Assembly: GCF_016863315.1 (NCBI RefSeq)
Contig: NZ_BOOQ01000049.1
Coordinates: forward strand, 1-64,000
Origin: Planotetraspora silvatica
GTDB taxonomy: Bacteria > Actinomycetota > Actinomycetes > Streptosporangiales > Streptosporangiaceae
DNA: 64,000 nucleotides
Direction of reading: 5' to 3'
Of the stretch, positions 27,257 through 36,466 are shown one piece after another. The notes beneath the pieces were generated by a model. That model worked only from the letters and a program-made list of their open reading frames with translations, was not told where the DNA came from and did not search any database. Position 1 is the first letter of the stretch, and every line of letters begins with the position of its first letter. The translations under genes were made by a program, and so were the position numbers.

Positions 27257-29196
27257 GAATTCACGCCTCCGACGTCGCTCGTACGGATGACCACCCACTA
27301 TGGGTCGAAATATCAGGCGATGAGGCCTGGTGGGATGAGTCGCGGCCGCACGAAGGCGGCCGCCGCTGCGTCGTGCGGAGGACGGCGAGCGGGACGGTCG
27401 AGGACGTGCTCCCGCAAGGCTGGAACGCCAGGAACAGGGTCATCGAGTACGGCGGGCGATCATGGCGATCGCACCGGGGCCGGCTGATCTTCACCAACTG
27501 GGACGACGGGCGGATCTACGTGTGCGCCCCCGGCGAGGAGCCCGTCCCGCTCACTCCGGAGGGCCCGGCGCGCTACGGCGACCTCGTCGTCCACGAAAAC
27601 AGGCACGGACCCGGCGACGGGGAGAGCGGGGGCCAGGGCGGCGAGATCCTGTGCGTCCGCGAGATCGGCGGCGGTCGCGAGGTCACGAGGGAGATCGTGG
27701 CGGTTCCCCTCGACGGCGTCTCCCCGATACGCAGCCTAATCAAGTCCCATCATTTCCTGATGAATCCACGCATTTCGCCCGACGGGCAGCACATCGCGTG
27801 GATCGGTTGGAATCACCCGGACATGCCGTGGGACGCCACAGAGCTCTGCGTCGCGCCCGCCGAGGGCGGCCCGTACCGGGTCCTCATGGGCGGCGAGGAC
27901 GGCCGCATGTCGATCGTGCAGGCCGAATGGCGCGACTCCGGCAGCCTCTACGCGGTGGCCGACCCGACCGGATGGTGGAACATCCACCTCGTCGGCATGG
28001 ACGGCACGAGCCGCAATCTGACCCCGATGGACCAGGAGTTCGGGGACGCCTCCTGGAGGATCGGGAACACCTTCTTCGCCCTCGCCGGACACAGGATCGT
28101 CGCCATGCACGGGACGGCGGACGAGCGCCGCCTCGGCGTGATCGACGACCCCGAGGCGGGCACCCCGATCAGGGACATCGGCGGCTCCTACGCGTTCTGG
28201 AGCCCGACGGTGTCCGCCGACAGCCGGTACGTGCTCGGCGTGGGCGCGTCGCCGTACAGGCCGCATGAGGTGGTCCGCATCGATGTGGAGACCGGTGCGC
28301 CGACCGTGTTGTCGGCGGCCAAGACGCTGCCGCCGGCCGAGTTGCTGCCCACGCCTGAGCCGGTGACGATCGAAGGTGTGCACGTCCACCTCTACGCGCC
28401 GCGCGCCGCCGCGGGGGCCCCCGGCGCGCGGCCTGACGGACGCGCGCCGTACGTGGTCTTCGTCCACGGCGGCCCGACCAGTTCGGCCGCCCCGATCCTC
28501 GATCTGACCGTCGCCTACTTCACGAGCAGGGGCATCGGCGTCGCGGAGGTGAACTACGGCGGCTCCTCCGGGTACGGCAGGGCCTACCGCGAGCGGCTCA
28601 GACACAACTGGGGGGTCGTGGACGTCCGCGACAGTGAGACCGTGGCACGGTGGCTGATCACGTCGGGGCGGGCCGAGAAGGTGGCGATCCGGGGCGGCAG
28701 CGCCGGCGGATGGACCTCGCTGGCCGCCCTCGTGCACAGCGACGTGTTCTGCGGCGCGGTCTCGCACTACGGCATCTCCGACCCCGAGGGCTGGGCGGCC
28801 GAGACGCACGACTTCGAGTCGCGGTACCTGGACGGGCTGATCGGACCGCTTCCCGAGACCGGCCGGCGGTACGCCGACCGCTCCCCCGTGCTGCACGCCG
28901 GCCGGGCGTCCGGTCCGGCTCTGCTCATGCACGGCATGGAGGACGCGGTCGTCGACCCGTCGCAGTCCGAGCGGTTCGTCGCGGCCCTGGCGCGGCACGG
29001 GGGCCGGTGGGCGTACCGCGCCTTCCCCGGGGAACAGCACGGATGGCGGCGCGAGGAGACGATCGTCAGCGTCCTGGAGACAGAACTCGCCTTCTATGGC
29101 CTGATCTTCGGTTTTCCGACGCCGGAGGTTCCCCCCCTCACCCTGGAAGGCACAGGCGCCCCCGACACGGGCGGACGAGGTGAGGAGACGACATGA
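27253..29196 (+). CDS. S9-family prolyl-oligopeptidase-type serine peptidase
   Basis: Protein of 647 residues. The N-terminal ~370 residues are a TolB-like beta-propeller that gates access. The C-terminal alpha/beta-hydrolase carries the nucleophile Ser483 in RGGSAGGWTSLAAL, the Asp in MHGMEDAVVDPSQSE and the His in GEQHGWRREE. It should cleave short peptides in the cytoplasm. The GTG at 27253 overlaps the C39-like stop, and its own stop overlaps the M20 peptidase ATG, so the three are translationally coupled. Confidence 0.92.
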   Translation: MRIHASDVARTDDHPLWVEISGDEAWWDESRPHEGGRRCVVRRTASGTVEDVLPQGWNARNRVIEYGGRSWRSHRGRLIFTNWDDGRIYVCAPGEEPVPLTPEGPARYGDLVVHENRHGPGDGESGGQGGEILCVREIGGGREVTREIVAVPLDGVSPIRSLIKSHHFLMNPRISPDGQHIAWIGWNHPDMPWDATELCVAPAEGGPYRVLMGGEDGRMSIVQAEWRDSGSLYAVADPTGWWNIHLVGMDGTSRNLTPMDQEFGDASWRIGNTFFALAGHRIVAMHGTADERRLGVIDDPEAGTPIRDIGGSYAFWSPTVSADSRYVLGVGASPYRPHEVVRIDVETGAPTVLSAAKTLPPAELLPTPEPVTIEGVHVHLYAPRAAAGAPGARPDGRAPYVVFVHGGPTSSAAPILDLTVAYFTSRGIGVAEVNYGGSSGYGRAYRERLRHNWGVVDVRDSETVARWLITSGRAEKVAIRGGSAGGWTSLAALVHSDVFCGAVSHYGISDPEGWAAETHDFESRYLDGLIGPLPETGRRYADRSPVLHAGRASGPALLMHGMEDAVVDPSQSERFVAALARHGGRWAYRAFPGEQHGWRREETIVSVLETELAFYGLIFGFPTPEVPPLTLEGTGAPDTGGRGEETT

Positions 29197-30548
29197 CCGA
29201 CGTGGCGACGATCTGTTCGGACCTGCTGCGGATCGACACCACCAACGACGGCACGGGCGACGGGCCGGGTGAGCGGCGGGCCGCGGAGTACGTCGCGGGG
29301 CTGCTCGACGAGGCCGGTATCGAGCCGATCGTGTTCGAGTCGGCGCCGCGGCGGACGAGCGTCGTCGCGCGGATCCCCGGTGACAGCGACGACGCGCTGC
29401 TGATCCACGGGCACCTCGACGTGGTTCCCGCCGACACGTCCGAGTGGCGGATCCACCCCTTCTCCGGGGAGGTGCTGGACGGGTGCGTGCACGGCCGGGG
29501 CGCCGTCGACATGAAGGGCACGCTGGCCATGACGCTCGCCTGGGCGAGACAGGGCAGGCGACCCAAGCGCGACCTCGTGCTGGCCTTCCTCGCCGACGAG
29601 GAGGCGACCGGCGAGTACGGCGCGGGCCACGCGGTCGAGCGGCATAGCGAACTGTTCGAGGGCTGTTCCGAGGCCATCAGCGAGTCGGGCGGCTTCAGCT
29701 GGCACGACGGAGGCACCCGGATCTATCCGATCGCCGTCGGCGAGCGCGGCACGGCGTGGATGCGGCTCACCGCGCGGGGAGTGGCCGGGCACGGCTCCAA
29801 GCCCGCGGTGGACAACCCGGTCGCGGAGCTCGCCCGGGCGGTCGCCAGGATCGCCGACCACCGGTGGCCCGTACGGCTCACGCCGGAAGTGGCGCGGCTG
29901 ATCGACGAGTTGTCCCAGGCTCTGGGCACGCCGATCGACCTCGAACGGCTGGACGAGGAGATCGAGCGGCTGCCCCGTGCGGGCATCCTGTTCAAGGGCG
30001 TGCTGCGCAACTCCGCCAACCCGACGATGCTCGACGCGGGATACAAGGTCAACGTCATCCCGGGCACGGCCGAGGCCCACGTCGACGGCAGGTTCCTGCC
30101 GGGCCTGCGCGAGGAGTTCCTGGCGACGATCGACCGGCTGCTCGGGCCCAAGGTCACCCGGGAGTTCGTCAGCTTCGAGGAGGGCGTGTCCTCCCCCGCC
30201 GACGGGCTCTTCGACGACCTGGCCGCCGCCCTGCTCGCGGAGGACCCCACGGGCAGGCCCGTGCCGTACGTCATGACGGGCGGGACCGACGCCAAGTCGT
30301 TCGCCAGGATCGGGATCAAGGGGTACGGCTTCGCTCCCCTCCTGCTGCCGCCCGGCCTCGACTACTTCGGCATGTTCCACGGCGTGGACGAGCGGGTCCC
30401 CGTCGAGGGCCTGGAGTTCGGCGTCCGCGTGCTCGACCGGCTGCTCGCCGCGGAGCCTGCCACGGAACCGGACGCGCGATCAGGCACGCGGCCGGCGGCG
30501 GATTCCTCCACGGAATCCGCGGGCGCGGGCGGCCTCACGAGCGGGTAG
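29193..30548 (+). CDS. M20-family metallopeptidase
   Basis: Protein of 451 residues. Zinc-ligand regions are visible: LIHGHLDVVPAD with the first His and Asp, HGRGAVDMKG with the bridging Asp, and LADEEATGEYGAGH with the catalytic Glu pair. The dimerisation (lid) domain occupies the middle, and the last His ligand is probably in YFGMFHGVDER. The family removes amino acids from short peptides or N-acyl amino acids. Its ATG overlaps the S9 gene stop. It acts plausibly downstream of the S9 peptidase in peptide breakdown. Confidence 0.92.
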   Translation: MTDVATICSDLLRIDTTNDGTGDGPGERRAAEYVAGLLDEAGIEPIVFESAPRRTSVVARIPGDSDDALLIHGHLDVVPADTSEWRIHPFSGEVLDGCVHGRGAVDMKGTLAMTLAWARQGRRPKRDLVLAFLADEEATGEYGAGHAVERHSELFEGCSEAISESGGFSWHDGGTRIYPIAVGERGTAWMRLTARGVAGHGSKPAVDNPVAELARAVARIADHRWPVRLTPEVARLIDELSQALGTPIDLERLDEEIERLPRAGILFKGVLRNSANPTMLDAGYKVNVIPGTAEAHVDGRFLPGLREEFLATIDRLLGPKVTREFVSFEEGVSSPADGLFDDLAAALLAEDPTGRPVPYVMTGGTDAKSFARIGIKGYGFAPLLLPPGLDYFGMFHGVDERVPVEGLEFGVRVLDRLLAAEPATEPDARSGTRPAADSSTESAGAGGLTSG

Positions 30549-30570
30549 AAACGTTCATGGGAGGTGGACC

Positions 30571-31065
30571 ATGGGCGAAGGGCTGCGTGTGGCGGTCACC
30601 GGCCACCGTGACCTGACCCCCGCGACCACCGACCTGGTGGGCTCCGCGATGCGGCGGGAGCTCGCCGAGCACGCTCCCGCCATCGTCGGGGTTTCGTGCC
30701 TGGCGCCCGGCGCCGACCAGATCTTCGCGGACCTGGTGCTGCGCCTCGGAGGGACGCTGGAGGCGATCGTCCCCGCCCGAGACTACGGCGGCTGCCTGCC
30801 CGCCCGTGACCGCGCGGCGTTCGAGCGACTGCTCGGGCTGGCGCGCAGGGTCCTCCACCTGCCGTACGACGCCCCCACTCCGGCGACCTACCACGCGGCG
30901 AACACGGCCCTGCTCGTGGACGTCGACCTGCTGATCGCGGTGTGGGACGGCCGGCCGGCGCAGGGGCAGGGCGGCACGGCCGAGGTCGTCAGCGCGGCGC
31001 GGCGGCGCTCGATCGAGGTCAGGATCCTCTGGCCGGAGGGCGCCACCCGCACCGGCGCCCCGTGA
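30571..31065 (+). CDS. SLOG-superfamily Rossmann-like protein
   Basis: Protein of 164 residues. The pattern VAVTGHRDL at the N-terminus, VGVSCLAPGADQIFADLVL, and VDLLIAVWDG near the C-terminus is that of the SLOG/DprA-like nucleotide-binding family, whose members bind or process nucleotide-derived ligands and sometimes act in signalling or defence. It begins 22 bases after the M20 stop with GGGAGGTGG before ATG 30571, so it is probably the last gene of the peptidase operon. Why a nucleotide-sensing protein travels with peptidases is not evident. Confidence 0.72.
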   Translation: MGEGLRVAVTGHRDLTPATTDLVGSAMRRELAEHAPAIVGVSCLAPGADQIFADLVLRLGGTLEAIVPARDYGGCLPARDRAAFERLLGLARRVLHLPYDAPTPATYHAANTALLVDVDLLIAVWDGRPAQGQGGTAEVVSAARRRSIEVRILWPEGATRTGAP

Positions 31066-31101
31066 GCCCATCCTCGGAGACGGCGTGCCGGCGCCTGCCT
31101 G

Positions 31102-31941
31102 TCAGCGCAGGCGGGGGTCCAGGGCGTCGCGGACGACGTCGCCGAGCATGAGGAAGCTCAGCACGGTCGCGGTGAGGAACAACGCGGGGAACATCAGCAG
31201 GTGGGGGTACTCGGCGAAGAACGACTGGGCCACGTTGAGCTGCAGACCCCATGACACGTCGGGGTACTGCAGGCCGACGCCCAGGTAGTCGAGGGTCGCC
31301 TCGCCGGCGATGACGTTGCCGACGTTGAGCATGGCCACCACGAAGACCGGTGCGATCGCGTTCGGGAGGATGTGCCGGAACATGATCCGCCGGTCGCTCG
31401 CGCCAAGCATGCGGGCCGCCTCGATGAAGTCCATGTTCCGGACGGCGATGACCTGGCCGCGCATCAGGCGGGTCATCGTGGTCCATCCGAGCAGGACGAG
31501 CACCAGCGTCATCGCCCAGATGCCGTGGTCGGGGAAGGCCACCAGGACGACCGTCGCGCCCAGCACGAAGGGAATGCCGAAGAACACGTCGGTCACCCGC
31601 GAGATGAGCGCGTCGAGGAGTCCTCCGTAGAACCCACCGAGCAGGCCGAGCACGATCGCGATGGCCAGGGCGGCGACCGTGACCGCGATGCCGATCATGA
31701 TCGACGCCCGCGTGCCGTGGACGATCTGCGACCAGTAGTCGCATCCCTGGAGGTCGTAGCCGAAGGCCGCGCCGGACGCGGGGCCCTTCTTGGACATGCG
31801 CAGGTCGCAACCGTCGTTGGGGCCCATGGCCGCGAAGACGCCGGGGACGGCCGCCATCGCGACGGCGACGGCCAGGACGACCGCGGACAGCCAGAACACC
31901 GCCCGGCCGCGCATCTCCCGCCAGGCGTCACGCGCGAGCAC
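31102..31941 (-). CDS. ABC transporter permease, DppC/OppC type
   Basis: Protein of 279 residues with about six transmembrane helices. The first helix is FWLSAVVLAVAVAMAAVPGVF. A periplasmic loop with two Cys and the DppC-like SQIVHGTRASIMIG region follows. The EAA motif for docking an ATPase is near NMDFIEAARMLGASDRRIMF. It partners with the DppB-type permease, whose stop it overlaps by 14 bases. It is the last gene of the SBP-permease-permease operon. No ATPase gene follows; the next gene downstream (SLOG) converges. Confidence 0.9.
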   Translation of the reverse strand: MLARDAWREMRGRAVFWLSAVVLAVAVAMAAVPGVFAAMGPNDGCDLRMSKKGPASGAAFGYDLQGCDYWSQIVHGTRASIMIGIAVTVAALAIAIVLGLLGGFYGGLLDALISRVTDVFFGIPFVLGATVVLVAFPDHGIWAMTLVLVLLGWTTMTRLMRGQVIAVRNMDFIEAARMLGASDRRIMFRHILPNAIAPVFVVAMLNVGNVIAGEATLDYLGVGLQYPDVSWGLQLNVAQSFFAEYPHLLMFPALFLTATVLSFLMLGDVVRDALDPRLR

Positions 31942-32857
31942 GGCGGATCCTCGGGTCGAGCAGGCCGTACAGGAGGTCGACGGCCAGGTTGGCCACGATG
32001 AAGATCATGACGAGCACGGTGGTGACGCCGACGACGACGGGCCCCTCCTGGAGCTGGATCGACTGGAACACCTGCTGGCCGATCCCCGGCAGGTTGAAGA
32101 TGCCCTCGGTGACGACCGCCCCCGCCATCAGGTTGCCGAAGTCGACGCCGAGGAAGGTCACCACCGGGATCAGCGAGTTGCGCAGGGCGTGCAGACCGAC
32201 CACCCGTCTTCTGCGCAGGCCCTTCGCCGTGGCGGTGCGGACGTAGTCGGACCGGAGGTTCTCCACCAGGGCGGTCCGCGTGAGGCGGGCGACGTAGGCG
32301 AGCCCGAACGAGCCGAGGACCATTCCGGGCAGCAGGTAGCTGCCCGGCCAGCCCTCGTCGGTCCCCGCCGTCGGGAACAGCCCCAGGTTGAGCCCGAGCA
32401 CGATCTGGGCCGTGTAGCCGACGACGAACACCGGCGCCGCGATGACGAACGTCGTCCCGGCGAGGACGGCGGTGTCGGCGATCCCGCCCTTCCGCACCCC
32501 GGCGACGACGCCGAGGCCGACGCCGACGGCCAGTTCGAAGATCCATGCGGTCGTCGCGAGCTGGGCGGTCACCCCCCAGCGGTCCTGGAGGAGCTCACTC
32601 ACCGGCTGGCCGGTGAACGTCTCTCCGAGGTCGCCGTGCAGCAGGCCGAGCATGTAGCGGCCGTACTGGACCAGGAGCGGGTCGCCGAGGTGATAGTGCT
32701 CCCGCATGACGTCCAGGACCTGGTCCGGCACCGGCTTGTCGCCGGCGAGCGCGAGGATCGGGTCGCCGGGGAGCACGAACACCATCGCGTAGATCACGAA
32801 GGTGGTCGCGAAGAACACCGGCACGGCCTGGGCCAGGCGGTGCGCGGCGTACCTCAC
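31928..32857 (-). CDS. ABC transporter permease, DppB/OppB type
   Basis: Protein of 309 residues, about six transmembrane helices, starting RYAAHRLAQAVPVFFATTF. The family's VLPGDPILALAG motif follows, and the EAA loop is YVRTATAKGLRRRRVVGLHA. The GTG at 32857 overlaps the substrate-binding protein stop (GTGA), so it is coupled to it. A much longer open frame upstream lies inside the binding-protein gene and is rejected. With the DppC-type gene it forms the membrane pore for peptides or a similar ligand. Confidence 0.9.
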   Translation of the reverse strand: MRYAAHRLAQAVPVFFATTFVIYAMVFVLPGDPILALAGDKPVPDQVLDVMREHYHLGDPLLVQYGRYMLGLLHGDLGETFTGQPVSELLQDRWGVTAQLATTAWIFELAVGVGLGVVAGVRKGGIADTAVLAGTTFVIAAPVFVVGYTAQIVLGLNLGLFPTAGTDEGWPGSYLLPGMVLGSFGLAYVARLTRTALVENLRSDYVRTATAKGLRRRRVVGLHALRNSLIPVVTFLGVDFGNLMAGAVVTEGIFNLPGIGQQVFQSIQLQEGPVVVGVTTVLVMIFIVANLAVDLLYGLLDPRIRRARA

Positions 32858-34434
32858 TGCCGCTTGACCGTGATCTTGTCGAGGTTGGCGCTGTAGGGGG
32901 TGATCTGGACGTCGCCGAGCCGGGAGGAGTAGCCGATCTGGTCCTGCCAGTTCCACAGCGGCATCATCGGCATCTCGGCGAGCGCGATGTCCTCGGCCTG
33001 CTGGTAGATCGGCAGGCTGGCGTCGAAGCTCGGCGCCGCGTTCGCCTGTTTGATCAGGTCGTCGAACTCCTTGTTCTCCCAGCCCATCCGGTTGCCCGCG
33101 CCCCACATGTACTCGAGGTAGTCCTGCGGGCTCGGGTAGTCCATCACCCAGTTGTTGCGGTACGGACCGTCCTGCTTGTGCGCCCGGAGCGTCGGGAGGT
33201 AGTCGGCGGCCGGGAGCTTCTTGAACGTGATGTCCTGGATGCCGAGGTTCTGCTTGAGCTGGTTGGCGACGGCCGTCATCCACTGCTCGTAGCTGGGATC
33301 GGCGTTGGAGAAGTAGAGGTTCAGGGTGCCGCTGAATCCGCCCGCCTGGTCGAAGAGCTGTTTGGCCTTCGCGGGGTCGTAGACGCAGGCCTCGCCGCAG
33401 GCGTCCGCCCGGTACCCGGGGACCAGCGGCGCGAGTAGCGACGACATGGGCTGGAACGCCCCGTTGAAGACGGCGTCCACGATCGCCTTCCTGTCGACGG
33501 CCATCGAGAACGCCCGGCGCAGATCCGCGCTGGCGAACCGCTTGTCGAACAGCGGGAAGCCGAGGTAGTCCATCGTGCCGCCGGGTGTCGCGAGGAACCG
33601 GTCGCCGAGCAGCCGTTTCGCCTCGGACGCACTCGCCGGCGGGATGGTCTGCAGCAGGTCGACCCGATCGGCCCGCAGGTCGGTGTACGCGGTGTCGCGA
33701 CTGGCGTAGATCTTGAAGAGGACGCCGTCGGAACGCGCCGGGCGCTCACCGGTGTACGTCGGGGATTTCTTGATCTTGATCTGCCGGTTGTGCTGCCACG
33801 CTCCGTCGAGGACGAAGGGGCCGTTGCCGATGGGCGCCTGGTCGTAGGCCTTGAGGTCCGTGAACGCGGCCTTCGGCATCGGGACGAACGCCATCCACGC
33901 CAGCGTCACGGGGAACTGGCTGAACGGCCCGGTGAGCGTGACCTCCAGCGTGTTCGGATCGACCACCTTGAGCCCGGTCATGGTGTCGGCCGCCGGGTCG
34001 CCCTGTTCGGGGTTGAGCGCGTCGTAGCCCTCGATGTTGGCGAAGTAGTAGTTGTTGGTCCAGCCGTTCGGGGCGTAGGCCGCGGCGTTCCACGAGTCGG
34101 CGAAGCTCTGGGCGGTGACCGGCTCGCCGTTGCCGAACTTCCGGCCCGGCTTGATCTTGATCGTCCAGACCTTCTGATCAGTGCTGGTCACCGACTCGGC
34201 GGCCCGCATCTGCGGCTTGCCCTGCGCGTCGATGTAGACCAGCGTGTCGAAGAGCGCGTCGATCACGGTCTGGGAGTAACTGCTCGAGGTGTTGCCGGGA
34301 GTGAGATGGTCGGGTTCGGTCAGCGCGACCGAGAACTCGCTCGTCGCCGGCGCCTCCGGGGACCCCCCGCACGCGCCGCCGAACATGACCGCCGCCACCG
34401 CGAGGGCGGCGGTCCCTCTTCCGCTGATTCTCAT
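32854..34434 (-). CDS. peptide/nickel-type ABC substrate-binding lipoprotein (SBP_bac_5)
   Basis: Protein of 526 residues. Lipoprotein signal ending in FGGAC (Cys ~22), then the family-5 binding protein with typical patterns: EPDHLTPGNTSSSYSQTVID, GKPQMRAAESVTSTDQKVWT, KIKPGRKFGNGEPVTAQSFA, LRRAFSMAVDRKAIVDAVF and NWVMDYPSPQDYLEYM. It captures oligopeptides or a related ligand outside the cell and delivers it to the two permeases encoded next. It is the first gene of the operon and is divergent from the LuxR-type gene. The neighbouring peptidase operon fits peptide use. Confidence 0.93.
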   Translation of the reverse strand: MRISGRGTAALAVAAVMFGGACGGSPEAPATSEFSVALTEPDHLTPGNTSSSYSQTVIDALFDTLVYIDAQGKPQMRAAESVTSTDQKVWTIKIKPGRKFGNGEPVTAQSFADSWNAAAYAPNGWTNNYYFANIEGYDALNPEQGDPAADTMTGLKVVDPNTLEVTLTGPFSQFPVTLAWMAFVPMPKAAFTDLKAYDQAPIGNGPFVLDGAWQHNRQIKIKKSPTYTGERPARSDGVLFKIYASRDTAYTDLRADRVDLLQTIPPASASEAKRLLGDRFLATPGGTMDYLGFPLFDKRFASADLRRAFSMAVDRKAIVDAVFNGAFQPMSSLLAPLVPGYRADACGEACVYDPAKAKQLFDQAGGFSGTLNLYFSNADPSYEQWMTAVANQLKQNLGIQDITFKKLPAADYLPTLRAHKQDGPYRNNWVMDYPSPQDYLEYMWGAGNRMGWENKEFDDLIKQANAAPSFDASLPIYQQAEDIALAEMPMMPLWNWQDQIGYSSRLGDVQITPYSANLDKITVKRQ

Positions 34435-34553
34435 CGGCCCCCGCCTCTCCGTCGTGTTGCCGGTGAGGGTAGATAACGGGCCAGTCCACTACATCGGAAG
34501 CTTTACGTATTCCTTTGCAGTTTGTGGTGCGGGAGGCTGACCATGGAGGTCCC

Positions 34554-35526
34554 ATGGAACGGATCAGCCTGAGCGCGCGCCACCTCCAGGCCTTCGCGGA
34601 GCTGGGATTCCAGGTGGCCCGGCAGGGGGCGCACGGTGCGATGGCCGCGCTGCGCGAGGTCATCCCGGTGGAGGCCTATGAGTTCGTCGGGTTCGACCCG
34701 GCGACCGGCCGCCACCGCTCTTTGGTGTGCGAGGGGTACGGGCGGGTGGACGACGACGCCGCCGAGGAGTACGCGCGCCTGGCGCCCTATCGCAGGGCCA
34801 TGGACCTCAGGGAGCCGCTCGCCATGGGCTCCCCCGGCACCGAGCGCTACTTCCGCCGCCATCTCGAGCCGTACGGCTGGCGTGCCGGGATCACCGCACC
34901 GCTGTTCCTGAGCGAGGGCCGCTACACCGGGTTGCTCCATCTCGGCTCGCGCGAGGACCTCCCGCCGGAGACGGGCGCGGTGGTCGCCGCCGTCTCGCCC
35001 GCGCTCGCCCACCTCACCGACCTGACCCGGTGCGTCATCGACCCGCTCGGGCTGCCGCCGGGCTTCCGCGCGGCCGCCTTCGAGCGCGGCGGGCGACGCA
35101 GGGACGTCGCCGGCCGGCCCCCGTCGGAGGTGCTCGCGTCCGAGCCCGCCATGGCGGAGCTGGCCAGGTCCTTCATCGACTCACGTGAGCTGTCCCGCCG
35201 GGGGCTCTGGCTGGACGGGGACGGCCGGTGGCGGGAGGTGCGGATCCATCGGGCCGGCGTCGGGTTCCTCGGCGCGATCCAGGGCGCCGTCATCGCGGAG
35301 CGCCCGTGCGAGCTCCCCTACGACCTGACGGTCAGGGAGGTCGAGGTGCTCACCCGGGGTCGCCCAAGGCGACTCCAACCCGCAGATCGCCGCCGCGCTC
35401 GTGCTCAGCGTGCGGACGGTGACGACCCATCTGGAGCACATCTTCGCCAAACTGGGCTGCGACAGCCGTACACGTCTGACCACGAAGGTCATCGCCGAGG
35501 GGCTCTGCCGGCTCGACTTGGCATAG
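34554..35526 (+). pseudogene. LuxR-family transcriptional regulator interrupted by a frameshift
   Basis: The first ~267 codons encode a GAF-like sensory region that stays in frame up to LTVREVEVLTR, the start of a LuxR-type helix-turn-helix. At the run of four G's at 35356-35359 the frame is lost. Removing one G restores AQGDSNPQIAAALVLSVRT and the rest of the HTH (LEHIFAKLGCDSRTRL), ending at the TAG at 35524-35526 (323 residues). Unrepaired, translation runs on as junk beyond 36300. It is either a real loss of DNA-binding function, slippage that can be corrected at expression, or a sequencing error. The ATG at 34554 follows GGAGG by four bases. It is divergent from the ABC binding protein. 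Confidence 0.8.
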
Positions 35527-35577
35527 GGAGTCGGCCCTCGCCGGGCATCTCCGCACAAGGTCCGACATTATTGACGC

Positions 35578-36390
35578 ATGGCGGATCACGAGCTACAGCA
35601 GCTTCCGCTCGACCTGGAGTTGCTGTTCGGCGACGGAGGCGACGGGCGGGCGTTCGGCGTCGACCTCCCGTCCGGCTCCCTCGTGTGGCCGGATCCCGAG
35701 TACGACACGTTGCGGACGCATCACCGGCCGTCGTTCTGGCTCAGCGACGCACCGGTTCAGGCCGGGTTGTGGGCCCTGCTGCGGAGCGAGCACCAACGGT
35801 CGGGACTGTGGCCGGTGCTGCTGGAGGACGGCGTGCAGCCCTGGTCGGCCGGGCAGATCGCCCCCGACTCCGTCACGGAGATCGGCCACTACACGGCCGC
35901 GGGGTTCATGGCCGAGACATGGGGCGACCTCACCAACAGAGAGGTGGACCTGGCGCCGTTCGGAGACGACTGCCCGGGACTGGCGGAACCCGGCGAGGCG
36001 GTCGCGCACCCGGACGTCGTCGCCGACTGGTACGCCGGGGTCGTGGCCGAGCGCAGGACTCCCCTCGGCCTGGCGGCGGTGGACCGGGGGGCGGACGCGC
36101 TCGTCGCCATCGGCTGGCAGGGCGCGCTGCACCACAACGAGTGGACGGTGCCGCTCGCCGCCGTCGTGCGCAGCTGGGAGGAACGGTTCGGGGCGCGCGT
36201 GGTCGGCCTCGGCTTCAACACGCTGGACCTGAGCATCGCGGCTCCCCCGGCGACCCTCGACCACGCGCTCCGCGTCGCGGCGGAGCACTGGACCTTCTGC
36301 CCGGACAGCCTCCTGCAGGGCCCGGGAACGCTCGTGGACTACGCCGAAGAGATCGTCGGACAGAACGCATGGTCGTTCTGGTGGGATTAA
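35578..36390 (+). CDS. DUF4253 domain protein
   Basis: Protein of 270 residues, no signal peptide or membrane segment. The C-terminal ~110 residues show the DUF4253 pattern: WTVPLAAVVRSWEERFGARVVGLGFNTLDLSI, followed by ALRVAAEHWTFCPD and a terminal NAWSFWWD. The N-terminal part is acidic and proline-rich. The function of the family is unknown; it is often regarded as a toxin-immunity-like or housekeeping domain. It lies 51 bases after the frameshifted regulator gene and may be transcribed alone. Confidence 0.85.
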   Translation: MADHELQQLPLDLELLFGDGGDGRAFGVDLPSGSLVWPDPEYDTLRTHHRPSFWLSDAPVQAGLWALLRSEHQRSGLWPVLLEDGVQPWSAGQIAPDSVTEIGHYTAAGFMAETWGDLTNREVDLAPFGDDCPGLAEPGEAVAHPDVVADWYAGVVAERRTPLGLAAVDRGADALVAIGWQGALHHNEWTVPLAAVVRSWEERFGARVVGLGFNTLDLSIAAPPATLDHALRVAAEHWTFCPDSLLQGPGTLVDYAEEIVGQNAWSFWWD

Positions 36391-36466
36391 CCAGCGTTAT
36401 GTGGGCACAAAACGATATTTGTTAAGCAATAATCGTCAAGGCACAGTCAACGGCAAGGAGGCTGCT

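Noticed and set aside
34515-36425. 636-codon frame joining the regulator to downstream sequence
   Set aside because: Beyond 35360 it is out-of-frame LuxR HTH and then a shadow of the DUF4253 gene.
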